Shown: positions 9,861 to 20,156 of the stretch, in pieces
Position numbering within the stretch: position 1 is the stretch's first letter
Layout of the letters: each line of letters begins with the position of its first letter
From: Micromonospora sp. ATCC 39149
GTDB taxonomy: Bacteria > Actinomycetota > Actinomycetes > Mycobacteriales > Micromonosporaceae
Length of the DNA: 40,711 nucleotides
Assembly: GCF_000158815.1 (NCBI RefSeq)
Contig: NZ_GG657738.1
Location: 5,607,779 to 5,648,489 of the forward strand
Direction of reading: 5' to 3'
Notes under the pieces: model-generated
Database searches by the model: none
Told to the model about the DNA's origin: nothing
What the model saw: only the letters and a program-made list of their open reading frames with translations
Made by a program: the position numbers and the translations under genes

Positions 9861-10618
9861 TCAGGAGCCGGGGGTGCCGCCGCGCTTGGCGGTGGCCCTC
9901 AGGTAGTCGCGGTTGAGCCGGCCGATGGTGTTCAGCGGGATGCCCTTCGGGCAGACCGCGGTGCACTCGCCGGCGTTGGTGCAGCCGCCGAAGCCGGCCT
10001 CGTCATGCGCGTCGACCATGCCGATCACCCGGGTGTACCGCTCCGGCTGGCCCTGCGGCAGCAGCGAGAGCTGGGTGATCTTCGCGGCGGTGAACAGCAT
10101 GCCCGAGCCGTTCGGGCAGGCCGCCACGCAGGCGCCGCAGCCGATGCACGCGGCCGAGGAGAAGGCCGCGTCCGCGTCGGCCTTCGCGACCGGCACGGAG
10201 TGCGCCTCGGGCGCACTGCCGGTCGGCGCGGTGATGTACCCGCCCGCGGCGATGATCTTGTCAAAGGCGGTGCGGTCGACCACCAGGTCCTTGATGACGG
10301 GAAAGGCCCGGGCCCGCCACGGCTCGATGTCGATCGTGTCGCCGTCGGAGAACTGTCGCATGTGCAACTGGCAGGCGGTGGTGCCGCGCTGCGGGCCGTG
10401 CGCGTCACCGTTGATCATGAGGCCGCACATGCCGCAGATGCCCTCGCGGCAGTCGTGGTCGAACGCCACCGGCTCCTCACCGGCGAGGATGAGCCGCTCG
10501 TTGAGCACGTCGAGCATCTCCAGGAACGACATGTCGGGGGAGACGCCGTCGACCTGATAGGTCACCATCCGCCCCTTGTCCTCGGGGCCGGACTGGCGCC
10601 AGATGCGCAGGGTCAGGT

Positions 10619-10622
<4 letters not shown>
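9861..10622 (-). CDS. sdhB: Succinate dehydrogenase iron-sulfur subunit
   Basis: This 253-residue subunit passes electrons from SdhA to the quinone site. The N-terminal ferredoxin-like domain binds [2Fe-2S] through CREGICGMC and the following Cys in TTACQLHM. The C-terminal domain has CIGCGACVAACPNGSG ([4Fe-4S]) and CTNAGECTAVCPKGIPL (the remaining ligands, [3Fe-4S] by family). The start is the GTG at 10622-10620, whose GTGA overlaps the sdhA stop and implies translational coupling; the frame is open further upstream only inside sdhA. It is the last gene of sdhC-sdhA-sdhB, with the repeat-rich geneless region beyond its stop. Confidence 0.95.
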
Positions 10623-12556
<1,934 letters not shown>

Positions 12557-12558
12557 GG

Positions 12559-13248
12559 TCAGGCCACCAATCCGGTGAGTACGGCGAACGGCACCACGAG
12601 GTAGCCGGCGCAGAGCACGATGGCGAAGACGAGCGCGGCGGCGCGTGCCCGGCGCTCGCCCGCGGGGGTCTGCTGGCCGAGGCTGCGCAACGCGCTGAAC
12701 GCGCCGTGGCGCAGGTGCAGGCCGAGCGCCACGATCGCCAGGGTGTAGAAGAGCGTGACGTACCAGCGGGCCGGCGCGAAGTCGGCGACCACGTTGCCGT
12801 ACGGGTTGCCCGGGTCGCCCTGGGGGTTCAGGTGACCGGTGGTCAGGTCCAGGATGTGGTAGATGACGAAGAGCAGGATGATCACGCCGCCCCAGCGCAT
12901 CGTGCGGGCCGCGTAGCTGCCGTTGACCTTCTTGCGGTGCGCGTACCGCACTGGGCGGGCGGCGCGGGCGCGCAGCGCGAGCAGGGTGGCCGCGCCGATG
13001 TGGCCCAGCACGGCCGCCAGCAGCACCGTGCGCTGGATCCACAGGAACCAGGTCGAGGGCAGCAGCGGGGTGCCGATGTCGCGCAGCCAGTGCGCGTAGT
13101 GGTCGAACGCGGTCTCGCCCGTGAAGATCTTGAGGTTGCCGAGCATGTGCGCGACGAGGAACAGCACCAGCAGGATGCCCGTCACCGCCATGACGGCCTT
13201 CAGGCCGACGTTGGAGCGGATGGGCGACCGGGATCTCGTGAGTACCAC
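12559..13248 (-). CDS. sdhC: Succinate dehydrogenase cytochrome b membrane anchor (type B)
   Basis: With a GTG start at 13248 the protein has 229 residues and five hydrophobic segments (roughly KAVMAVTGILLVLFLVAH, LWIQRTVLLAAVLGHIGAAT, GGVIILLFVIYHILDL, WYVTLFYTLAIVALGLHLRHG, AAALVFAIVLCAGYLVV). Several contain histidines suited to heme ligation (His34, those in LGHIG, VIYHIL and LHLRHG), as expected of a diheme type-B anchor. No sdhD is present or needed. An ATG at 13314 is in frame but would place both palindromes and the promoter inside the gene. The GTG lies seven bases after a TAGCGT -10 box with TTGGAC 18 bases further up, so a leaderless start fits best. Confidence 0.9.
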   Translation of the reverse strand: MVLTRSRSPIRSNVGLKAVMAVTGILLVLFLVAHMLGNLKIFTGETAFDHYAHWLRDIGTPLLPSTWFLWIQRTVLLAAVLGHIGAATLLALRARAARPVRYAHRKKVNGSYAARTMRWGGVIILLFVIYHILDLTTGHLNPQGDPGNPYGNVVADFAPARWYVTLFYTLAIVALGLHLRHGAFSALRSLGQQTPAGERRARAAALVFAIVLCAGYLVVPFAVLTGLVA

Positions 13249-13255
13249 CCGACCG

Positions 13256-13285
13256 ACGCTAGGAGACCTTGGACTAGTCGTCCAA
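13256..13285 (-). promoter_or_regulatory. sdhC-sdhA-sdhB promoter
   Basis: Read on the minus strand: TTGGAC (13285-13280), an 18-base spacer, TAGCGT (13261-13256), then seven bases to the GTG of sdhC. The transcript would start at the start codon. The -35 hexamer is one arm of the 17-bp palindrome TTGGAC-TAGTC-GTCCAA (13269-13285), so a bound regulator could occlude or contact RNA polymerase here. Confidence 0.6.
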
Positions 13286-13306
13286 TGCATCGACCTCGCA
13301 GCCTTG

Positions 13307-13321
13307 ATAGCCATAGGCTAT
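13307..13321. promoter_or_regulatory. LysR-type regulator box (T-N11-A palindrome)
   Basis: ATAGCCATAGGCTAT is a perfect palindrome with a three-base centre and contains the LysR T-N11-A pattern. Its centre is 66 bases upstream of the predicted sdh start, the standard position of a LysR recognition site. It also overlaps the likely -10 (TAGGCT, 13314-13319) of the divergent lysR gene, as expected for autorepression. Binding is inferred from position and symmetry. Confidence 0.65.
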
Positions 13322-13325
13322 GTAG

Positions 13326-14255
13326 ATGCAGCTACATCAGCTTCGGTACTTCGTCGCTGTCGCAGAACTACGACATTTCACCCAAGCTGCCGACGCGGTC
13401 GGCATCACCCAGCCGTCGTTGAGTAAGCAAATTCACGCGCTGGAGGCCGGCCTCGGGGCCCCGCTGTTCGAGCGGGTGCGTGGCCGAATCGCCCTCACCG
13501 CCGCCGGTGAGGTGCTGCTCCCGCTGGCCCGGCGGATCCTCGCCGACGTCGACACCGCCGCGCGGGAGGTGCAGGAGCTGGTCGGGCTGCGGCGCGGCCG
13601 GGTCCGCCTCGGCGCCACCCCGAGCCTGGCCACCTCGCTCGCCCCGCCCGTGCTGCGCCGGTTCCGCGACGCCCACCCCGCCGTCGACCTGCGGGTGGAG
13701 GAGGGCGGCTCGCAGGATCTCGTCCGTGACCTGCTGCGCGGCGACCTCGACCTCGCGCTGATCATCATGCCCGCCCAGGGCGCGGACCCGGGGCTGCGCG
13801 CCGAGGAGATCCTGCGGGAGAGCCTGGTGGTGGCCTCGCTGGCCGAGGTGCCGGGCACCTCGGCCACCGGCGAGCTGCGCGTCACCGACCTGCGCGGCCA
13901 GCCCCTGGTCATGTTCCGAAAGGGGTACGACCTGCGCGACGCCACCCTCCAGGCGTGTCGGGAGGCCGGCTTCGAGCCCACTCTGTCGGTCGACGGCGGT
14001 GAGATGGACGCCGTGCTCAGCTTCGTCGAGGAGGGCCTCGGGGTGGCGTTGGTGCCCGGCATGGTGGTGGCCCGCCGCCCCGGGGTCCGGGTCACCCGGC
14101 TGGCCCCGCCCGGGGTGCGCCGGACCATCGCCGTGGCCCAGCGCCGCGACGTGGAGCCCACCCACGCCGGCCGTGAGCTGCGCCGGATCCTGATGGAGTA
14201 TGTCCGGGAGGCCACCGAGCAGAACGTCCTGCCGCCGGGGGTGGAACCCCGCTGA
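13326..14255 (+). CDS. LysR-family transcriptional regulator, divergent from sdh
   Basis: This 309-residue protein has the N-terminal winged helix-turn-helix MQLHQLRYFVAVAELRHFTQAADAVGITQPSLSKQIHALE (residues 1-40), followed by the linker helix and a periplasmic-binding-protein-like effector domain from about residue 90 (VRLGATPSLATSLAPPVLRRF, then DLDLALIIMP and EEGLGVALVPGMV). The ATG at 13326 is six bases after TAGGCT, suggesting a leaderless transcript. Divergence from sdhC with a LysR box in between makes sdh control and autoregulation likely. The effector is unknown; a TCA-cycle acid would be a natural guess but is not shown. It converges with hrpA after 31 bp. Confidence 0.9.
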   Translation: MQLHQLRYFVAVAELRHFTQAADAVGITQPSLSKQIHALEAGLGAPLFERVRGRIALTAAGEVLLPLARRILADVDTAAREVQELVGLRRGRVRLGATPSLATSLAPPVLRRFRDAHPAVDLRVEEGGSQDLVRDLLRGDLDLALIIMPAQGADPGLRAEEILRESLVVASLAEVPGTSATGELRVTDLRGQPLVMFRKGYDLRDATLQACREAGFEPTLSVDGGEMDAVLSFVEEGLGVALVPGMVVARRPGVRVTRLAPPGVRRTIAVAQRRDVEPTHAGRELRRILMEYVREATEQNVLPPGVEPR

Positions 14256-14286
14256 GCGGCCGGGGTGCTGGCCAAGGGCCGAGGGC

Positions 14287-17200
14287 TCAGCGTCCCTCGG
14301 CCTCGTCCATCGCCCGGTAGATCCGCTGCTCCGACACCGGGTACGGGGTGCCAAGGGCCTGGGCGAACACGTTGACCCGCAACTCCTCGATCATCCAGCG
14401 GATCTGCCGCACCGCCGCCGACCGCCGCCGGCTCGGCGGCAGCGCGGCGAGCAGGTCGGCGTACTCCTTCTGCACGGCGGCGATCCGGTCCTGCTGCTGG
14501 CGGTCCCGCTGCGGGTTGCCCGGCAGCCGGTCCAGCCGCCGCTCGATCGCGGTCAGGTAGCGCAGCAGGTCGGGCAGGCGGGCGTACCCGGTCTCGGTGA
14601 CGAACCCCTTGTGCACCAGACCCGACAGTTGCGCCCGGATGTCGGCCAGGGCGGCCACCACGGCCAGGTTCTGGGTCTTGCCGAGGCGCTGCTCGACGGC
14701 GTACGCGGCGGCGAGCACCTGCCGCACCCGGCCCATCACCTCGACGACGGTGTCCACCAGGTCGGCGCGGACCCGCTCCCGTAGGGCGGCGAAGCCCTCG
14801 GCGTCCCAGGCCGGACCGCCCGTGTCGGCGATCAGCTTGTCGATCGCCGCCCCGGCCGCGTCGGCGATCAGCTCCTGCACGCCGCCGTGCGGGTTGCGGC
14901 TCAGCGCCAGCTTCGCCTCGTTGGACAGCCGCCCCTGGAGGAACTTCGCCGGCGACGGCACGGTCAGCCGCAGCAGCCGACGGGTGCCCGCCCAGTGCGC
15001 GGCGGCCTGCTCGGCCTCGGAGTCGAAGACCTTCACCCCGACCGTGGTCCCCTCGTCGACCAGCGCCGGGTACGCGGTCACCGCGTACCCGGCGCGGACC
15101 TGTTCGATGGTGCGCGGCAGGGTGCCGATGCTCCACTCGGTCAGCCCGGTGCGGGCCACGTCCGGGGCGGCGGCGGCCACCACCTGGCGTACCTCCTGGC
15201 GGAGCTGGCGTTGCAACGCCGGCAGGTCCTTGCCCTCGGCGACCGGCTTGTTCTCCTCGTCGAGCACCCGGAAGCTGACCCGCAGGTGGGCGGGGAGCTT
15301 CCCCGGCTCCCAGGCGTCCCGGGGCACGGTCACCCCGGTCATCCGGCGTAGCTGCCGGGTCAGCGCGTCCAGCAGCGGCTCCTGCCCGGGGGTGATCGCC
15401 GCGAGCGCGGCCCGGGCGTAGTCGGGGACCGGGACGAAGTTGCGCCGGATCGGCTTGGGCAGCGACCGGATCAGCGCGATCACCAGTTCCTCGCGCAGCC
15501 CGGGGACCTGCCAGTCGAAGCTCTCCGCCGGCACCTGGTTGAGCAGCGGCAGCGGGATGTCGACGGTCACCCCGTCGGTCGGGGTGCCCGGGTCGAAGGT
15601 GTACGTCAGCGGCAGGGTGACACCGTCGGCCCGCCACTCGTCGGGGTAGTCGGCCTCGTCGACCCCGCCCCGGCCGGCGTTGACCAGCAGCTCCCGGGTG
15701 AAGGTGAGCAGGTCGGGCCGCTCCCTGCGGGTCTGCTTCCACCAGGCGTCGAAGTGCCGGCCGGAGACCACGTCGGCCGGGATCCGCTCGTCGTAGAAGG
15801 CGAAGATCGTCTCGTCGTCGACCAGGATGTCCCGCCGCCGGGCCCGGTTCTCCAGCTCCTCGATCTCGGTGAGCAGCTTCTGGTTGTCCCGCCAGAACTG
15901 GTGGTGGGTGGACCAGTCGCCCTCGACGAGGGCGTGCCGGATGAACAGCTCACGCGACAGCGCCGGGTCGATCTGTCCGAAGTTGACCTTCCGGCCGGTG
16001 ACCAGCGGAACGCCGTACAGGGTGACCTTCTCGTAGGCCAGCACCGCCGCCTGCTTCTTCTCCCAGTGCGGCTCGCTGTAGCTGCGCTTGACCAGGTGCT
16101 GCGCGAGCGGCTCGACCCACTCCGGCTCGACCCGGCCGGCGACCCGCCCCCACAGCCGGGAGGTCTCCACCAGCTCCGCGGCCATCACCCAGCGCGGCGG
16201 CTTGCGGAACAGTGCCGAGCCGGGGAACAGGGCGAACTTCGCCCCCCGCGCCCCGAGGTACTCGTGCTTCTGCGGGTCCTTGAGCCCGATGTGGGACAGC
16301 AGGCCCGGCAGCAGCGACTGGTGCACCCTCGGGGTGTCGATCTCCTCCGGCAGGTCCGCGCCGGCCCCGCGCCGGCCGTCACCCTTTTCCGCCGTACGCA
16401 GGACCTGGCGCACCTGACTGACGATGTCCTGCCACTCGCGTACCCGCAGGTAGTTGAGGTACTCGGCCCGGCACATCCGGCGGAACGCGCTGGACGACAG
16501 CTCCCGCTGCTGCTCGCGCAGGTACCGCCACAGGTTCAGGTACGCGACGAAGTCCGACTCTTTGTCGGCGAACCTCGCGTGCGCCTGGTCGGCCTGGGCC
16601 TGCTTCTCCGCCGGCCGCTCGCGCGGGTCCTGGATGGACAACGCGGCGGCGATCACGATCACTTCGGTGGCGCAGCCGTTGCGCTCGCCCTCCAGGACCA
16701 TCCGGGCCAACCGGGGGTCGACCGGGAGTTGGGCCAGCCGCCGGCCCAGCGGGGTGAGCCGCTTCGCCGGGTCGGTCTCCGTCGGATCCAGCGCGCCCAG
16801 CTCGTGCAGCAGGTTCACCCCGTCGGCGATGTTGCGCCGGTCCGGCGGGTCGATGAACGGGAACGCCGCCACGTCACCCAGCCCGATCGAGGTCATCTGG
16901 AGGATGACCGAGGCGAGGTTGGTGCGCAGGATCTCCGGGTCGGTGAACTCCGGACGGGCGGCGAAGTCCTGCTCGTCGTAGAGGCGTACGCAGATGCCGT
17001 CCGAGGTGCGCCCGCAGCGGCCCTTGCGCTGGTTGGCCGACGCCTGCGACACCGGCTCGATGGGCAGCCGCTGCACCTTGAGCCGACTGGAGTAGCGGGA
17101 GATCCGGGCGGTGCCCGGGTCCACCACGTACTTGATGCCGGGAACGGTCAGCGAGGTCTCCGCGACGTTGGTGGCGAGCACCACCCGCCGCGCGGTGTGC

Positions 17201-18288
17201 GGGGCGAACACCCGGTGCTGTTCGGCGGCCGACAGCCGGGCGTACAGCGGCAGGATCTCGGTGCCCAGCAGCGACCGCCGGGACCCGACCAGCTTGCCCA
17301 GCGCGTCGGCGGTGTCCCGGATCTCCCGCTCGCCGGAGAGGAAGACCAGGATGTCGCCCGGCCCCTCGGCGGCCAGTTCCTCGACCGCGTCGCCGATCGC
17401 CTGGATCTGGTCGCGGACGTTCTCGTCGTCGCCGTTCTCGTCGTCGGCATCGGTGACCTCGACCAGCGGCCGGTACCGCACCTCGACCGGGTACGTCCGC
17501 CCGGACACCTCGACCACCGGCGCGGGCCGGCCCTCGGCGTCCGCGAAGTGCTTCGCGAACCGGTCCGTCTCGATGGTCGCCGAGGTGATGACCACCTTGA
17601 GGTCGGGGCGGCGGGGCAGGAGCTGCCGCAGGTAGCCGAGGATGAAATCGATGTTCAGGCTGCGCTCGTGCGCCTCGTCGATGATCAGCGTGTCGTACTG
17701 GCGCAGCATCCGGTCCGTCTGCAGCTCGGCGAGCAGGATGCCGTCGGTCATCAGCTTGACCAGGCTGCGGTCGCTCACCTGGTCGGTGAAGCGGACCTTG
17801 TAGCCGACCACGTCGCCCAGCTCGGTGCCCAGCTCCTCGGCGATGCGGTCGGCGACCGTGCGGGCGGCGAGCCGCCGGGGCTGGGTGTGCCCGATCAGCC
17901 CGTGCACGCCGCGCCCCAGCTCCAGACAGATCTTGGGTAGCTGGGTGGTCTTGCCGGAGCCGGTCTCGCCGGCCACGATCACCACCTGGTGGTCGCGGAT
18001 CGTGGCGGCCAGGTCGTCTCTGCGCTCGCTGACCGGCAGCCCGGCCGGGTACGTGATCACGGGCACCGCCGCCCGGCGGTCGGCGAGCCGTTGCTCGGCC
18101 CGGGCGACGTCGGCGGTGATCTCGGCGAGCGCGGCGTCGCGCCGCTGCGGGTCGCGCAACCGCCGCACGCCGTCGAGCCGCCGCTGGAGCCGGCGCTGGT
18201 CGCGGAACATCAGGGCGGGCAGGCGGCGGTGCAACTCGCGGGCGATGTCGGGCACGGCGGCTGCGGCGGGAGCGGCTGGATTCTGCAT
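14287..18288 (-). CDS. hrpA: ATP-dependent RNA helicase HrpA
   Basis: This 1333-residue DEAH-box helicase has the full HrpA length. Walker A is AGETGSGKTT at 106-115, DEAH is at 204-207, motif III is TSAT, and motif VI is QRKGRCGR in ANQRKGRCGRTSDG. The helicase-associated and OB regions follow, and the long C-terminal DUF3418-type extension runs to RIYRAMDEAEGR. It remodels RNA or ribonucleoprotein in the cytosol; in other bacteria HrpA has been linked to mRNA processing and rescue of collided ribosomes. The ATG at 18288 has no clear ribosome site, but TATCCT lies ten bases upstream, so a very short or absent leader is likely. It diverges from the deaminase gene. Confidence 0.95.
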   Translation of the reverse strand: MQNPAAPAAAAVPDIARELHRRLPALMFRDQRRLQRRLDGVRRLRDPQRRDAALAEITADVARAEQRLADRRAAVPVITYPAGLPVSERRDDLAATIRDHQVVIVAGETGSGKTTQLPKICLELGRGVHGLIGHTQPRRLAARTVADRIAEELGTELGDVVGYKVRFTDQVSDRSLVKLMTDGILLAELQTDRMLRQYDTLIIDEAHERSLNIDFILGYLRQLLPRRPDLKVVITSATIETDRFAKHFADAEGRPAPVVEVSGRTYPVEVRYRPLVEVTDADDENGDDENVRDQIQAIGDAVEELAAEGPGDILVFLSGEREIRDTADALGKLVGSRRSLLGTEILPLYARLSAAEQHRVFAPHTARRVVLATNVAETSLTVPGIKYVVDPGTARISRYSSRLKVQRLPIEPVSQASANQRKGRCGRTSDGICVRLYDEQDFAARPEFTDPEILRTNLASVILQMTSIGLGDVAAFPFIDPPDRRNIADGVNLLHELGALDPTETDPAKRLTPLGRRLAQLPVDPRLARMVLEGERNGCATEVIVIAAALSIQDPRERPAEKQAQADQAHARFADKESDFVAYLNLWRYLREQQRELSSSAFRRMCRAEYLNYLRVREWQDIVSQVRQVLRTAEKGDGRRGAGADLPEEIDTPRVHQSLLPGLLSHIGLKDPQKHEYLGARGAKFALFPGSALFRKPPRWVMAAELVETSRLWGRVAGRVEPEWVEPLAQHLVKRSYSEPHWEKKQAAVLAYEKVTLYGVPLVTGRKVNFGQIDPALSRELFIRHALVEGDWSTHHQFWRDNQKLLTEIEELENRARRRDILVDDETIFAFYDERIPADVVSGRHFDAWWKQTRRERPDLLTFTRELLVNAGRGGVDEADYPDEWRADGVTLPLTYTFDPGTPTDGVTVDIPLPLLNQVPAESFDWQVPGLREELVIALIRSLPKPIRRNFVPVPDYARAALAAITPGQEPLLDALTRQLRRMTGVTVPRDAWEPGKLPAHLRVSFRVLDEENKPVAEGKDLPALQRQLRQEVRQVVAAAAPDVARTGLTEWSIGTLPRTIEQVRAGYAVTAYPALVDEGTTVGVKVFDSEAEQAAAHWAGTRRLLRLTVPSPAKFLQGRLSNEAKLALSRNPHGGVQELIADAAGAAIDKLIADTGGPAWDAEGFAALRERVRADLVDTVVEVMGRVRQVLAAAYAVEQRLGKTQNLAVVAALADIRAQLSGLVHKGFVTETGYARLPDLLRYLTAIERRLDRLPGNPQRDRQQQDRIAAVQKEYADLLAALPPSRRRSAAVRQIRWMIEELRVNVFAQALGTPYPVSEQRIYRAMDEAEGR

Positions 18289-18438
18289 GTCGTCGCCAAG
18301 GATAGGCAGCCGTGAGCCGGACCGCCCCCTGGTTACCGGGGGCTGGGCGATCCCCTGCTCCCGGGGCCGGACCGGGTCGGCCCTGCCGGTCGGGGTCTAG
18401 AGTTGACCGCCGACCGACGCCGACCACGGGGGCCTGGA

Positions 18439-18849
18439 ATGAGCATGCGAGACACCGACCGGGCGCTGGTGCAGGCCGCCACGGCGGTGGCGAAGCTGCG
18501 CTGCCGCAGCGAGAACCATACCGTCGCCGCCGCCGCGCGCACCGCCGACGGCCGGGTTTTCACCGGCGTGAACGTCTACCACTTCACCGGGGGACCGTGC
18601 GCCGAGGTGGTGGCGATCGGGGCCGCCGCCACCCAGGGCGAGACGGAGCTGGAGACCATCGTGGCGGTGGGCGATCGGGGCCGGGGCGTCATCGCGCCCT
18701 GCGGCCGGTGCCGGCAGGTGCTGCGCGACTACTTCCCGTCCGTCCGGGTCATCGTCGGCCCGGCGGATGCGCTGCGCGCCGTGCCGGTTGCCGAGCTGCT
18801 GCCCGAGACGTACGTGTGGGCCGACCACCAGCTGGGCCCGCAGTTCTAG
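18439..18849 (+). CDS. Blasticidin-S-deaminase-like cytidine deaminase
   Basis: This 136-residue zinc deaminase carries GRVFTGVNVYHFTGGPCAE (39-56) and RGVIAPCGRCRQVL (82-95). Zinc ligands Cys54, Cys88, Cys91 and catalytic Glu56 fall at the same residue numbers I recall for fungal blasticidin-S deaminase, whose GVNVYHFTGGPCAE and SPCGRCRQVL are nearly identical. It should deaminate a cytosine nucleoside or a cytosine-containing nucleoside antibiotic; the sequence cannot separate these. The ATG at 18439 is preceded by GGGGG about seven bases up. An upstream in-frame TTG (18403) lacks a ribosome site. TAGAGT at 18398-18403 is a plausible -10. A strong hairpin follows the gene. Confidence 0.88.
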   Translation: MSMRDTDRALVQAATAVAKLRCRSENHTVAAAARTADGRVFTGVNVYHFTGGPCAEVVAIGAAATQGETELETIVAVGDRGRGVIAPCGRCRQVLRDYFPSVRVIVGPADALRAVPVAELLPETYVWADHQLGPQF

Positions 18850-18942
18850 CCGTACGGGATCCGCGGCGTCGGCGCCGCCAACAAGATCATCGACGACCCT
18901 GGAGAAGTGCGTCCCCACGACCTGAGGTCCCGTCCCCATTCG

Positions 18943-18985
18943 CGACCGCGCCACCTCCCTTGTCGCACGGGAGGTGGCGCGGTCG
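18943..18985. terminator. 17-bp-stem hairpin, likely bidirectional terminator
   Basis: The arms at 18943-18959 and 18969-18985 are perfectly complementary with a nine-base loop. The hairpin lies between the convergent deaminase (+) and 215-residue protein (-) genes. There is no U-tract, which is common for actinobacterial terminators. Confidence 0.75.
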
Positions 18986-19052
18986 GACTCCAGGCGGTCG
19001 GATCTAGGTCGGGGCGGTGGATGGGCCGGGAGGTCGGGAGGCGGCGGGTGGA

Positions 19053-19700
19053 TCAGGCGGCGGTGGACCAGATCGCGCGGAACGCGGCGGCCTCGCCGGC
19101 CAGCCACTGCTCGACCTGCTCGGGCTTGACGCCGTCGGGCATCCGGTGGGTCACGCCCCGCCGCACGTCGACCAGGACCGGCGCGGCGTGCGGCAGGACC
19201 GCGTCCATGTGCCGGGCCATCAGGTGCAGGGTGGCCAGGGCCGCCTCCTCGCTGGGCGGGGCCTCGTCGAAGTGCAGGCGGACGGCCTCGGCGCGGCCGT
19301 CGGCGGCGTATCGGATGCCGAAGTGTGGATTGATCTTCACCGGCAGGTCACCGAGCATGGCCAGGGCGTCGCGGGTCTGGGCCAGATCGACGCCGGTCGG
19401 CTCACCGAGGGAACGCAGCCAGGTTGTCGCGCCCGGCACGAGCGCCCGGTAGAGCGGCTGCCAGCGCGGCTTGACCGCGTCGGCCACCTGCGCCAGGTGC
19501 GTGCCACCGGTGTGGAAGGCGACGTCGGCCTTGAGTGCCTTGACGAACTGACCGTGCGGGTTGAAGCCGTGCCGGCTGGCCCGCTGCTTACGCAGGCCAC
19601 CGACGAAGCTGGCCTTGGTGGGCCCGGTGCGGTCGACGTACCGGGTGAAGCCGAGGAGGGTGGCGTAGGGCGGGAGGGTGCTGGAGGTGGGCGCGGTCAC
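19053..19700 (-). CDS. Uncharacterised 215-residue protein
   Basis: I do not recognise a family. The GTG at 19700 is strongly supported by GGGAGGA just upstream. The protein is soluble, with no signal peptide or membrane helix. It opens TAPTSSTLPPYATLLGFTRYV and has a basic patch, GGLRKQRASRHGFNPHGQFVKALKAD (about 34-59). An acidic C-terminal part includes LHFDEAPPSEEAALATLHLMARHMD and ends near EQVEQWLAGEAAAFRAIW. Upstream is an AT-rich stretch unusual for this window (around 19725-19745, with TAGAAT as a possible -10). The flank beyond it holds decayed genes, so acquisition by transfer is possible. No active-site signature stands out. Confidence 0.75.
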   Translation of the reverse strand: MTAPTSSTLPPYATLLGFTRYVDRTGPTKASFVGGLRKQRASRHGFNPHGQFVKALKADVAFHTGGTHLAQVADAVKPRWQPLYRALVPGATTWLRSLGEPTGVDLAQTRDALAMLGDLPVKINPHFGIRYAADGRAEAVRLHFDEAPPSEEAALATLHLMARHMDAVLPHAAPVLVDVRRGVTHRMPDGVKPEQVEQWLAGEAAAFRAIWSTAA

Positions 19701-19800
19701 GGAAGTCCTCCCAGGTCAGGACTTGGTTTAGTACATACATTCTAATCGACGGGTCTGACATCGCCCAGGGGAAAGAAGGGTGGGGCGACGTCGCTACCGC

Positions 19801-19971
19801 GCGAATCCTGCGATGCTGGCTACACGCCCACGCGTCGAGGACCTCGTCGTCGCGCACGGGGATTACACCCCGTCCAACGTTCTGCTGCCTGCCTCCGGAG
19901 AGCCCGTGATTATCGACGTCCCGGCGGAAGAGCGGTTGTACTACTACCGCCTGCTGGACGAGCTTCTCTAA
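19801..19971 (+). pseudogene. Remnant of an APH(3')-type aminoglycoside phosphotransferase
   Basis: The plus-strand reading contains LATRPRVEDLVVAHGDYTPS then NVLLPASGEPVIIDV, followed at once by PAEERLYYYRLLDELL and a stop. The first part matches the catalytic loop of aminoglycoside kinases (HGDxxxxN, then I-D), and the last part matches their extreme C-terminus (neomycin kinase ends in RIAFYRLLDEFF). In intact enzymes about 45 residues separate these blocks, and about 180 residues precede the catalytic loop; both are missing. So this is a 5'-truncated copy with an internal deletion that kept the frame. It cannot encode a working kinase. Confidence 0.75.
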
Positions 19972-19995
19972 CTCCGGACGGCCAATGTTCGGAAA

Positions 19996-20049
19996 CCGCA
20001 GAGTCGAATCGGGCGATCCCGCCCGGTGCCGTTCGTACCAACTCTGCGG
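19996..20049. repeat. Nested inverted repeats in the decayed region
   Basis: CCGCAGAGT (19996-20004) pairs with ACTCTGCGG (20041-20049). Inside it, CGGGCG and CGCCCG (20010-20025) form a second stem with a four-base loop. It starts 24 bases after the stop of the phosphotransferase remnant, so it may be that gene's old terminator. Confidence 0.5.
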
Positions 20050-20156
20050 ACCGCTGGTCAGCGGTGTGATCGTCCGCAACCTTAGACCGAACACGACAGG
20101 CGAGATGTCGGTCGAGGGACGTCGGGTGGACCGGGTCGTCGGGCTCGACGACCTCC

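Noticed and set aside
12559..13314. Longer sdhC starting at the ATG at 13314
   Set aside because: It would swallow both palindromes and a good promoter; the GTG at 13248 fits the promoter and the family N-terminus.
15754..17940. 728-codon plus-strand frame opposite hrpA
   Set aside because: No motif and shadow-like composition; hrpA motifs cover the same interval.
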